DNA of 64,000 nucleotides from Lacticaseibacillus songhuajiangensis (GTDB lineage Bacteria > Bacillota > Bacilli > Lactobacillales > Lactobacillaceae), in assembly GCF_003946025.1 (NCBI RefSeq), contig NZ_RHNR01000002.1, positions 1 to 64,000 on the forward strand, read 5' to 3'. The translations under genes were made by a program, and so were the position numbers. Shown here in pieces: positions 27,735 through 35,098 of the stretch (position 1 is its first letter; the number at the start of each line of letters is the position of its first letter). The notes below the pieces were generated by a model. That model saw only the letters and a program-made list of their open reading frames with translations. It did no database searches and was not told the origin of the DNA.

Positions 27735-28625
27735 TTATGGCCGCAGCGGCGTGTCTTGATCTTGCAAGAACCGCCAGAACAGTTCCATGGCCGGATTACC
27801 CACACTGGAACGGCGTGCAAAGCACACCTTACTCATAATTGGCTGCGCCATCTGGCGAACGACCAAGCTGGGATAGTCGTCGAGATTGACGCTTTTTTGC
27901 ATCATGATGGCGATGCCCATGCCACTGACCATCATGTCCATAATCATGTCGATGCGCTTACCTTGGTAGGCCAGTTGCGGTTTGATGCCGGCGGCTGTGA
28001 AGCGGCGCATGATGGGCTCGAATAAGCGGCTGGAATTACCAAGCACCAAAAGCTGTTCATCCTTAATATTCTGGAGTGTGAGCACTTCTTTTGCTGCCAG
28101 CGGGTGCGTCTTTGGCAGCACAATCACGGAGGAATCACTTTCTGATGCAGTGGATTCCAGGTCTAAATTCTCATCCGGGAAGGCGCGCAGGAAGATGACG
28201 TCGGCACTGCCGGCGCGCAACGCGGTTAACAGCGGCTTGGCTTCGTATTCCTGAATGTGCAGCGCAATTTCTGGGTGCAACGCGTGGAACTTACTTAGTA
28301 GAACGAAACCTTCGTAGTGACTCAGTGTTGGAATTGTGCCCACATTGAGTTCAAGAGCTTTGTGTTCCTTGAATTCGCGCACCGCCGTCAGCATCTGGCG
28401 GTAGTCCCCCACCAACTGCTGGGCGTGCGGCAAAAGCAGTTCACCGGCGGGCGTTAAAGTCACTTGCCGATTGCTCCGGTTAAACAAAATGGTGTCCAGT
28501 TCTTTTTCCAGGGCCAAAATGTGCTTGGAGACCGTTGACTGTGTCAGAAATAAATCCCCCGCCGTTTCGGTGTAACTACCAGTCGCTGCCAGAGTGGTGA
28601 AGGTAATCAGTTTGTTGATGTCCAT
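27735..28625 (-). CDS. LysR-family regulator of the lpd cluster
   Basis: 296 aa. An N-terminal winged helix (about 1-60: ITFTTLAATGSYTETAGDLFLTQSTVSKHILALEKEL, split here by the usual turn) precedes a periplasmic-binding-like effector domain (about 90-290). The gene lies between lpdC and DUF554, as LysR gene tanR lies by lpdC in L. plantarum. I infer that it senses a phenolic acid and controls both neighbours. The start is ATG 28625 with AAGGACGGCGGGTAC. The palindrome at 28670-28684 sits right behind its own -10 box, so autoregulation is likely. Confidence 0.9.
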   Translation of the reverse strand: MDINKLITFTTLAATGSYTETAGDLFLTQSTVSKHILALEKELDTILFNRSNRQVTLTPAGELLLPHAQQLVGDYRQMLTAVREFKEHKALELNVGTIPTLSHYEGFVLLSKFHALHPEIALHIQEYEAKPLLTALRAGSADVIFLRAFPDENLDLESTASESDSSVIVLPKTHPLAAKEVLTLQNIKDEQLLVLGNSSRLFEPIMRRFTAAGIKPQLAYQGKRIDMIMDMMVSGMGIAIMMQKSVNLDDYPSLVVRQMAQPIMSKVCFARRSSVGNPAMELFWRFLQDQDTPLRP

Positions 28626-28661
28626 GTACCCGCCGTCCTTGTCGGTTATAAGTTTACTTGT

Positions 28662-28667
28662 ATTCTA
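28662..28667 (-). promoter_or_regulatory. -10 box (TAGAAT) of the lysR gene
   Basis: Minus-strand TAGAAT lies 37 nt before the lysR ATG. Its spacer region is filled by the palindrome at 28670-28684, so a bound regulator would cover the promoter. Confidence 0.5.
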
Positions 28668-28669
28668 CC

Positions 28670-28684
28670 ATTCCTCTTTGGAAT
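28670..28684. promoter_or_regulatory. Putative LysR operator, site 2 (ATTCC-N5-GGAAT)
   Basis: Arms ATTCC and GGAAT around TCTTT, identical in arms and spacing to site 1. It lies in the 187-nt divergent region between lysR and the DUF554 gene. TTGGAA (28679-28684), 17 nt and TGAATA (28702-28707) could be the DUF554 promoter and would overlap it. Confidence 0.7.
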
Positions 28685-28812
28685 TAATAATATACCTTTT
28701 TGAATAGTATCCCCTCAAGGTCCTTGCTAGACTTAAGCATGAACGTTGCATATAAGCGACATTATTGCACTGACAGGGCATTGCCCGTCAAAATAATCTG
28801 GGAGGAATCACT

Positions 28813-29541
28813 ATGCCAACTGGTGTCATTATTAACGCCCTCTCCACCTTGATTGGTGGGATTTGTGGCGCTTTTGCGGGTCATTACATGTCCGCAAACT
28901 TTAAGGAACAGATCAACATGATCTTCGGTGCGTGCTCCATGGGGATGGGGATTTACGCCATCGCCCCAATGAAGAACATGCCCGCCGTCATTTTTGCCGT
29001 CATTATCGGGACGGCGTTCGGCCTCATCCTGCATTTTGGTCAGGGCATCGACAAGGGTGCTGCACTGATGCAAAAGGGAATTAGCAAAATTATCCCGACT
29101 AAGCCGGACATGAGCGAGAGCGACTTCATCGCCACCCTCACCACCATCATCGTGCTCTTCTGTGCTAGCGGAACGGGGATTTACGGGGCGCTGACCAACG
29201 GGATGACCGGGGATGCGACCATTCTTATTAGTAAGTCGATTCTCGACTTCTTCACCGCAGCCATCTTTGCCACGAACCTCGGTTACGTGGTTTCCGTCAT
29301 TGCGATTCCGCAGTTCATTATCCTGTTTATCCTCTTCCTGGCGGCTAAGCTGATTTTCCCACTGACCACACCGGACATGATTCTGGACTTCAAGGCGGCT
29401 GGTGGCTTTCTGATGCTTGCCACTGGGTTCCGCATGGTTAAGGTCAAGATGTTCCCAACCGCGGACATGATCCCCGCGATGATTCTCGTCATGCCGGTTT
29501 CGTGGGCGTGGACGAACTGGATTGCACCACTCCTGCACTAA
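28813..29541 (+). CDS. DUF554 (YdfK-like) membrane protein
   Basis: 242 aa with about seven hydrophobic segments; begins MPTGVIINALSTLIGGICGA, the signature start of DUF554. The family function is not established to my knowledge. Because it is divergent from the LysR gene and shares its putative operator with the lpd operon, a role in moving a phenolic substrate or product, or in tolerance, is plausible but inferred. Start ATG 28813 with CTGGGAGGAATCACT. The leader has a small hairpin at about 28770-28790. Confidence 0.85.
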   Translation: MPTGVIINALSTLIGGICGAFAGHYMSANFKEQINMIFGACSMGMGIYAIAPMKNMPAVIFAVIIGTAFGLILHFGQGIDKGAALMQKGISKIIPTKPDMSESDFIATLTTIIVLFCASGTGIYGALTNGMTGDATILISKSILDFFTAAIFATNLGYVVSVIAIPQFIILFILFLAAKLIFPLTTPDMILDFKAAGGFLMLATGFRMVKVKMFPTADMIPAMILVMPVSWAWTNWIAPLLH

Positions 29542-29565
29542 TCATGTTGCCATTGTTCAAAAAGT

Positions 29566-29612
29566 AAAAGCTGCAGGTCATCCCCAATCGAGATGGCTTG
29601 CGGCTTTTCTTT
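29566..29612. terminator. Bidirectional terminator between DUF554 and yaaA
   Basis: A 17-bp stem (29566-29582 with 29592-29608, three G-U pairs) has T-rich sequence on both strands. Confidence 0.85.
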
Positions 29613-29623
29613 TGGCATGCTGA

Positions 29624-30370
29624 TTATGCGTTTTCCAAAAATACCAACTGCTTGTCCGAAGATAGTTGTGGCGCAAAACGATACTGCGGATCATCAAATT
29701 GCTCAAGACTCGCGAGGTCCTGAACGTTGTTTTCCGCCATGAACCGCACCATCGCGCCACGAGCTTGCTTCGCCCGCGTTGCCCGCATTTTGACGCGGCC
29801 TCGCTCCAGACGGCCAAAAACAATATCAATGAGCTGTTCGCCTGGCCGCAGGTGCGTCGCAATTGCGCGACTGTACTCCTTGGAGGCCAGATTGAGCACG
29901 GGGCCATTGGCAAAATTGAGGGCATCGTGCAGGCGACTGCCCCAGAAGCGATACAGATCCGCGGCAGAATTCACGGGCAGTTTGCTCTGCAACTCAAGGC
30001 GGTAAGGCACGATGCCGTCGAATGGTCGCAAGACGCCATAGAAACCAGACAGAATCCGCAAGTGTTTTTGGACGTAAGCTAACGCTGGTTCAGTAAACAG
30101 TTCGGGCGCCATGCTTTGGTACTGAATACCCACGTAGGCCATGATTGCGGGGGTTAATGGCCCAGTAAGTTTAGTGTCCTGCAGTGTGGCATAAGCCGTC
30201 CGCGCGAGTTTGTCACTGCATTGCCAAATGGCCTGCATTTCAGGCAGTGGTAAATTTTGCATACAGTCGAGTAAAGTTGTGGCCTGTGCCAAAAATTCTG
30301 GCTTGGCAGTTGGCGCAAAGTCATCCGTGGCCACCCGCATCTTTTTGGCAGGCGCAATTATTATCTGCAT
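29624..30370 (-). CDS. yaaA: Peroxide stress protein YaaA (UPF0246)
   Basis: 248 aa; begins MQIIIAPAKKMR and has YVGIQYQSMAPELFTEPALAY, RILSGFYGVLRPFDGI, and LNLASKEYSRAI, all hallmarks of YaaA. E. coli YaaA lowers intracellular free iron under peroxide stress and binds DNA; the same is assumed here. ATG 30370 has GGAGGGGCACT upstream. It follows the deaminase-like gene by 30 nt on the same strand. Confidence 0.93.
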   Translation of the reverse strand: MQIIIAPAKKMRVATDDFAPTAKPEFLAQATTLLDCMQNLPLPEMQAIWQCSDKLARTAYATLQDTKLTGPLTPAIMAYVGIQYQSMAPELFTEPALAYVQKHLRILSGFYGVLRPFDGIVPYRLELQSKLPVNSAADLYRFWGSRLHDALNFANGPVLNLASKEYSRAIATHLRPGEQLIDIVFGRLERGRVKMRATRAKQARGAMVRFMAENNVQDLASLEQFDDPQYRFAPQLSSDKQLVFLENA

Positions 30371-30400
30371 AGTGCCCCTCCTGCATTCACGCTGCCGCGC

Positions 30401-30814
30401 TTACTTGCTCTCATCTGCATAAACTTGCAACCAGTGGTGCGGCTGGAGTTCCTGCAGGCTGGCAAAGTGCAAGCTTGTGGGGTCAGCTGTCGTGATACCG
30501 CAACGCACTGCACTTCCCCACAGACTTAAACGCTCCTGGCAGATGCCACAAGGCGTCAGAATTTTGATGGGTGCGTGTTCATCCTCGCGCACCAGACAAA
30601 GCGTGTGTGTCACCGCTAAGTCACGGTTCGCGGCCTCGAGCATCGCGCCGAGCTCCATGCACACACTGGAACCCGCATTCGGAAAATCGGGTGAAATGCT
30701 GCTAATAAAAGTGCCGTCACTTAGGCGCATTCCGGCAACACCGCCCCAGCCGCTGGGATAGCGGCGCAGTAATTCTTTCTTCGTAAAATCGTATAGCGCT
30801 TGTTCAGTGGTCAT
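30401..30814 (-). CDS. Cytidine deaminase-like protein (CDA/blasticidin deaminase group)
   Basis: 137 aa with the zinc-site pattern of the CDA superfamily: VCMELGAMLEA (Cys, then catalytic Glu) and TPCGICQERLSLWG (PCxxC). It differs clearly from the standard Cdd at 42160-42561, so this is a second, diverged paralogue whose substrate is open. ATG 30814 has AAAGGATAAGCAAG upstream. It precedes yaaA by 30 nt and may be cotranscribed with it. Confidence 0.75.
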   Translation of the reverse strand: MTTEQALYDFTKKELLRRYPSGWGGVAGMRLSDGTFISSISPDFPNAGSSVCMELGAMLEAANRDLAVTHTLCLVREDEHAPIKILTPCGICQERLSLWGSAVRCGITTADPTSLHFASLQELQPHHWLQVYADESK

Positions 30815-30837
30815 CTTGCTTATCCTTTCGCATCCGA

Positions 30838-30880
30838 CAAAAACAGCGATAATTCATTGAAACGCAGAATTATCGCTGTT
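30838..30880 (-). terminator. Terminator of the GNAT-trmK-nif3 transcript
   Basis: AACAGCGATAATTC (30842-30855) pairs perfectly with GAATTATCGCTGTT (30867-30880), followed on the minus strand by TTTTTG. Confidence 0.88.
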
Positions 30881-30899
30881 CGGTTGACGGGGTATTGGT

Positions 30900-31694
30900 T
30901 TACATGAACGTGAACGGATCGGTGTTCAGTTGCGAGTACGCGACCGTAATCGCCCACTCATTTTCGGCTGCCCACTGCGTCAGCAGGTTGGCCACGTGTG
31001 TCTTCATAATTTGCTCAATGTGGTGACCAGCGTCGATCACGGGCATGTCTGCCGCCAGCATGTCATGCCCGGTGTGGTAAGTAATGTCGCCGGTAATCAG
31101 CACATCAGCTCCCGCTGTCTGGGCGTCGGTAAACGTCTTGGCACCGGAGCCGCCAAGGATGGCGACTTTTTGGACCAAGCGCGTGGTGTCGCGCGCAACA
31201 ATGCGCAGTGCTGGCAACTGGTAACGCTGCTTAACCAGCTCTACTAAATCCGCCAAAGGCATGGCCGCTTCAAGCTCACCAATTCGGCCCATGCCGCTGA
31301 GTTCGCCGGCATCGATGAAGGGCTCAACATGAGTCAAACCCAGCGCGTCGGCAAGCCAGTCGTTCATCCCGGGTCGCGCATTATCAAGATTCGTGTGCGC
31401 GCCGTACACTGTGATGTTGTGGCGCAAAAGTTCGGCGTACATGTGATTTTGCGGTACCCGTTCGTCCAGGTTATGTGCAGGGACGAACATCGCGGGATGA
31501 TGCGCGAAGATAAAGTCAAAATGTCCCGCAACGGCTTCGGCGACAACCTCTGGCCGGACATCGAGCGTCACGAGTACCTTTTTGACTTCGGCTTCCGGGT
31601 TCCCCAGTTGCCACCCGATTGGGTCGCCAGGAACGGCCAAACTGCGCGGTGCGTATTGTTCGAAACGATCGACAATCTGTTGTGCGCTAGTCAT
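30900..31694 (-). CDS. Nif3-like dinuclear metal-centre protein
   Basis: 264 aa. Metal ligands can be read in FDFIFAHHPAMF (two His), YGAHTNLDN and the late DAGHHIEQIM, as in the YqfO/Nif3 family, sometimes annotated GTP cyclohydrolase I type 2. It lacks the roughly 100-residue insert of Bacillus YqfO. Biochemical role is uncertain. The ATG at 31694 (MTSAQQIVDRFE) with GAGGGCGAACTCA overlaps the trmK end by 8 nt; trmK-nif3 adjacency is conserved in Firmicutes. Confidence 0.88.
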   Translation of the reverse strand: MTSAQQIVDRFEQYAPRSLAVPGDPIGWQLGNPEAEVKKVLVTLDVRPEVVAEAVAGHFDFIFAHHPAMFVPAHNLDERVPQNHMYAELLRHNITVYGAHTNLDNARPGMNDWLADALGLTHVEPFIDAGELSGMGRIGELEAAMPLADLVELVKQRYQLPALRIVARDTTRLVQKVAILGGSGAKTFTDAQTAGADVLITGDITYHTGHDMLAADMPVIDAGHHIEQIMKTHVANLLTQWAAENEWAITVAYSQLNTDPFTFM

Positions 31695-32385
31695 TGAGTT
31701 CGCCCTCAACTAAATCCAGTTCGGCTTCAACGTCTGCCCGTTTGAGTTCAATTTCGTCGCTATCAGCGGCATCCTGCAGGCCATTGAGAACGCGGCGTAG
31801 CGCTTCTTCACGGCGCTGGAGGTTGCTGAGAAACAGTGGACTGCGTTTTTTACGAAGTACAGGGCCAAAGGCAAGATCCGCCGCGTTGTAAGGAACGTCT
31901 GGCACGGTGTGGCCAACCAACATGACTTCGTACACGTGACCTTCGTCCTCCAGAATCTTTTCGTCAAGAATGCCGAATTCATTGTCCGACAGCCACTGCC
32001 GCACCTGGTCGGTATCACGGTGCGGACTGAGAACGAGATTTTCGGTACCATCGAGGTGGCTGATGCCAGCAGCGAGAATTTTGACAATCAGCTCACCACC
32101 CATTCCGGCAATGACAACGGTGTCCAGGTTGTCGTTTTCGCTAATGCCCTGCAGCCCGTCGGCGAGACGCACGTCAATTTTGGCGTTCAGACCGGCATCC
32201 GCAATGTTCTGCTTTGCGATGGCAACAGGACCGGCGCCAACGTCACTTGCGATGGCAAAAGGCACTCGGCCCGCTTCCACCAGTGCGATGGGCAAAAAGG
32301 CGTGATCAGTGCCAATATCGGCAATGCGGTCTCCATCCTCAACAAAATCAGCGATAGCTTGTAATCTCTTACTCAAGTGAACCAT
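31687..32385 (-). CDS. trmK: tRNA (adenine-22-N1)-methyltransferase TrmK
   Basis: 232 aa. Motif I is ADIGTDHAFLPIALVEAG and motif IV is VVIAGMGGELIVKIL, both diagnostic of TrmK, with a C-terminal coiled coil (about 175-232, RRVLNGLQDAADSDEIELKR). It methylates N1 of A22 in tRNA using SAM. It lies near rpoD/dnaG as in many Firmicutes. It starts 18 nt after the GNAT gene. Confidence 0.93.
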   Translation of the reverse strand: MVHLSKRLQAIADFVEDGDRIADIGTDHAFLPIALVEAGRVPFAIASDVGAGPVAIAKQNIADAGLNAKIDVRLADGLQGISENDNLDTVVIAGMGGELIVKILAAGISHLDGTENLVLSPHRDTDQVRQWLSDNEFGILDEKILEDEGHVYEVMLVGHTVPDVPYNAADLAFGPVLRKKRSPLFLSNLQRREEALRRVLNGLQDAADSDEIELKRADVEAELDLVEGELND

Positions 32386-32403
32386 TTATTTACCTCAACC
32401 TCT

Positions 32404-32952
32404 TTAATTTTGACCGTGTTTAGCGAACCATTCATCGCGCAAAACGCCATACTTGACCGAATCCCAGTACTTGCCCTGCCAGTAACGCACTTGGCGTACC
32501 CGTGCTTCCAGCGTCATGCCCAGGTTTTCAGCGAGCGTCATCATGCGCTTATTGCCGGACCACGTTGTCAGCCCGATGTGTGGTAGGTCAATGCGGGTAA
32601 ACAGGTGGGTAATCCACAATTCCAGGCTAGCTGTCCCGATACCTTTTCCCCACATACTGTCGTCATAGATGGTGATGCCCACATCGAGCCAGCGCAAAAG
32701 CGCGCCGTCATCAAAATAAGCAGAAACCATTCCGACCATCCGGCCATTCGCCCAGATAATTTGGCGGTTCGGGTTATCTTCGAATTCGTTAATGCCAATG
32801 TCTTCAACGAACTCACGCCGGGTCGGCATTTCGTCCCGGAAGTATGGGCCATTCCACTTCGCCCACTCCGCGTGTGGATTGCTGTAAGCAAGCTGCCAAA
32901 ATTCGCCTAGCTGGTCGTGACGCAGCGGTTTTAACTCGATTTCAATGCTCAT
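32404..32952 (-). CDS. GNAT-family acetyltransferase (RimJ/RimL type)
   Basis: 182 aa. A typical GNAT fold is suggested by VGMVSAYFDDGALLRWLDVG, GITIYDDSMWGKGIGTASLE (acetyl-CoA loop MWGKGIGT) and the late RVRQVRYWQGKYWDSVKYG. The substrate (protein N-terminus, amine or sugar) is unknown. ATG 32952 has AGGAGG 11 nt upstream. TATAAT at 32988-32993 (minus strand) is a likely -10, making this the first gene of the transcript to nif3. Confidence 0.85.
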   Translation of the reverse strand: MSIEIELKPLRHDQLGEFWQLAYSNPHAEWAKWNGPYFRDEMPTRREFVEDIGINEFEDNPNRQIIWANGRMVGMVSAYFDDGALLRWLDVGITIYDDSMWGKGIGTASLELWITHLFTRIDLPHIGLTTWSGNKRMMTLAENLGMTLEARVRQVRYWQGKYWDSVKYGVLRDEWFAKHGQN

Positions 32953-33050
32953 GGATGCAGCGACCTCCTGTAGTGTTTATAAGCTTTATTATACATACAA
33001 TCTCCCCGCAATGCCCGCATCAACTGTCACCCATGCGAAATTCCTGTCGA

Positions 33051-33392
33051 TGTCCGTCAGCGTAAGTCCGTGCCCGCAAGGGCGCGACCTGCACTTTAAG
33101 CTGTTTTCATACCGCCGCAAGGCGGTGGAGTCGGCAATTCCGGCGGTGGTGCGCTTGGGCTACGCTCCGGGAACTACGTCGGGCGGGGACCGCTTCAGGC
33201 CGCTGTCGCGGTCTTTCGCTGGCGGAGTTGCCGCAAGAACAGCGTCAACTCCGCGCTCCCGAGATGATTGTGTGCAGCCACGACGGCAAATACGGCCGTC
33301 CTGTCTCCAAACAATCATCTTTTCGCCCGACTCCGTTCCCTGCGCTTCGCCCAAGCACACCACCACCTCCGTGGCCAACATGTTACTGTGTT
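33051..33392 (+). repeat. Structured intergenic element, copy D (complete)
   Basis: Best complete copy. In order: start TGTCCGTCAGCG; hairpin P1 GTGCCC-GCAA-GGGCGC (33070-33085); P2 CCGCC-GCAA-GGCGG (33112-33125); long arms 33130-33185 and 33324-33379, about 40 of 56 positions paired; inside them a hairpin near 33200-33213; P5 GCGGAGTTG/CAACTCCGC (33222-33230, 33246-33254) with a conserved loop CCGCAAGAACAGCGT; and P6 AGATGATTGT/ACAATCATCT (33262-33271, 33311-33320). The stretch 32953-33978 has no convincing gene. This copy runs away from the GNAT gene and towards copy A. Confidence 0.82.
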
Positions 33393-33461
33393 GGAAACAC
33401 CCCATGGCCGAGTGACAACGTACCGAAACGTCGGATAGACGTCCGGCTAGAAAATGAGCGA

Positions 33462-33625
33462 TTAACTATCCCCAGTACTTGTAAGGTCACGGTAGCGGTA
33501 TCCAACACGCTCGAGAGCGCAGTGTACAGATTGCTGCACCACTGTTTCCAGTGCTTGTCCATCTTCGTTTGGTGATTCCGCTAGTGTAACCTGAAACTTT
33601 CGTCGCCACAGTCGTGTGAATGCTC
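33462..33625 (-). other. Coding-like tract next to copy A (unknown, possibly a remnant)
   Basis: Minus-strand reading gives WRRKFQVTLAESPNEDG and ends at a stop at 33462. The plus-strand tract at 54511-54664 reads WWGKFQTTLAEAPDRFDG. Most codon differences in the shared core are synonymous third-base changes, which suggests past or present selection on a peptide. No clear start or ribosome site is visible, and I do not recognise the family. Confidence 0.35.
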
Positions 33626-33933
33626 GTCGGAACTGGGCCGGATTGGTGGCAGCGGACGGGAAGGGTGTGCGTGCCCACGAAAATGGCAGTGTATGTTTCG
33701 CACATGAACTTCGTGCGAAATGTACACTGCCATTTTCGTTAGGAGCGGGATTTTGCCGGCGGGTTTGCGGCAAAATCGCCAGTGGAAGACAGCGCAGCTG
33801 GCTGGAACGGTCCCACGCACGCCCTTCCCGGGAGCAAAGCTAATCCGGCCCAGTTCCGACCTTCGGTCTAACCACTATTTTCATCCTTGCGGATGATTTG
33901 ATTGAAAGTTTCAACACTTACGCTGACGGACAG
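33626..33933 (-). repeat. Structured intergenic element, copy A
   Basis: Read on the minus strand: CTGTCCGTCAGCG start at 33933; P1 TCATCC-GCAA-GGATGA (33881-33896); P2 GACC-GAA-GGTC (about 33857-33867); outer arms with a perfect 19-bp match (33626-33644 with 33842-33860); P5 10 bp (33749-33758 with 33768-33777); P6 16 bp perfect (33678-33693 with 33723-33738) plus an inner 7 bp (33696-33702 with 33714-33720). It starts right behind the rpoD terminator T-run and faces copy D. Confidence 0.82.
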
Positions 33934-33934
33934 C

Positions 33935-33967
33935 AAAAAGCCCCCGTACACGTCTGTGCACGGGGGC
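33935..33967 (-). terminator. Terminator of the dnaG-rpoD operon
   Basis: GCCCCCGTGCA pairs with TGTACGGGGGC, followed on the minus strand by TTTTTG. It is 12 nt past the rpoD stop. Confidence 0.92.
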
Positions 33968-33978
33968 CATCTAATTTG

Positions 33979-35079
33979 CTATTCGAGGAAGTCCTTGAGC
34001 TGCTTGGAACGGCTTGGGTGGCGCAGCTTCCGCAGCGCCTTGGCTTCAATCTGGCGAATACGTTCACGCGTAACGCCGAAGACCTTACCAACTTCTTCAA
34101 GTGTCCGGGTGCGGCCGTCATCAAGGCCAAAGCGCAGGCGGAGCACGTTCTCTTCACGATCAGTCAGTGTATCGAGAACGGATTCCAACTGCTCCTTGAG
34201 CAACTGGTAGCTTGCGTGGTCTTCAGGACTGGTAGCGTCCGCATCTTCAATGAAGTCACCCAGGTGGGAATCGTCCTCTTCACCGATTGGGGTTTCAAGA
34301 GAAACAGGTTCTTGCGCAATCTTCAAGATTTCGCGAACCTTTTCCGTTGGGATGTCCATTTCGGCACCAATTTCTTCAGGAACTGGTTCACGACCAAGGT
34401 CCTGGAGCAACTGCCGCTGAATCCGAATCAACTTGTTGATAGTTTCAACCATGTGGACTGGAATCCGGATTGTCCGGGCCTGGTCCGCAATCGCACGGGT
34501 AATTGCCTGACGAATCCACCAGGTTGCGTAGGTAGAGAACTTGAACCCTTTCCGGTAATCAAACTTCTCAACGGCCTTCATCAGACCCATGTTCCCTTCC
34601 TGAATCAAGTCCAGGAACTGCATTCCCCGCCCAACGTAACGCTTAGCAATGGAGACAACCAGACGGAGGTTGGCTTCGGCCAGGCGCTGCTTGGCTTCCT
34701 CGTCGCCCTGTTCGATCTTGAGTGCAAGGGCAACTTCTTCGTCCGCCGTCAGCAGCTGAACACGACCGATTTCCTTCAGGTACATCCGGACTGGGTCGTT
34801 GATCTTCACACCGCTTGGTGCGGAGGTATCATTCAGTTCCTTCTTGCTGACCTTCTTTTGCGCCTTGAGCGCTGCGGTAGCAGGTTCACCGCTAGCGTCA
34901 ACGATGCTGATGCCGGCGTCTTCGACCCGCTGCATCATGTCATCAACCGCGTCACTCTTCAGCTCGAAGGGTTTGACCAATTTGTCAGCCAATTCATCAG
35001 TGGAAACCTGATGCTTAGCCTTGTGGTCTTTAATGACCGCGGTGAGCGCCATTTTGTACTCGTTTTCCTTGCTTGCCAT
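33979..35079 (-). CDS. rpoD: RNA polymerase primary sigma factor RpoD (SigA)
   Basis: 366 aa, the short Gram-positive form. Region 1.2 is [17 protein letters not shown], region 2 includes [19 protein letters not shown] and [17 protein letters not shown], and region 4 has [20 protein letters not shown] with a C-terminal [17 protein letters not shown]. It directs housekeeping transcription. The ATG at 35079 follows GGAGGAATTTGA, 19 nt after dnaG: the remnant of the macromolecular synthesis operon. Confidence 0.98.
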   Translation of the reverse strand: MASKENEYKMALTAVIKDHKAKHQVSTDELADKLVKPFELKSDAVDDMMQRVEDAGISIVDASGEPATAALKAQKKVSKKELNDTSAPSGVKINDPVRMYLKEIGRVQLLTADEEVALALKIEQGDEEAKQRLAEANLRLVVSIAKRYVGRGMQFLDLIQEGNMGLMKAVEKFDYRKGFKFSTYATWWIRQAITRAIADQARTIRIPVHMVETINKLIRIQRQLLQDLGREPVPEEIGAEMDIPTEKVREILKIAQEPVSLETPIGEEDDSHLGDFIEDADATSPEDHASYQLLKEQLESVLDTLTDREENVLRLRFGLDDGRTRTLEEVGKVFGVTRERIRQIEAKALRKLRHPSRSKQLKDFLE

Positions 35080-35098
35080 TCAAATTCCTCCATTTTTG

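Noticed and set aside
33051-33575. Several short open frames within the structured element copies
   Set aside because: They change frame between copies and run through paired stems; apart from the tract noted at 33462-33625 and 54511-54664 there is no sign of protein selection.
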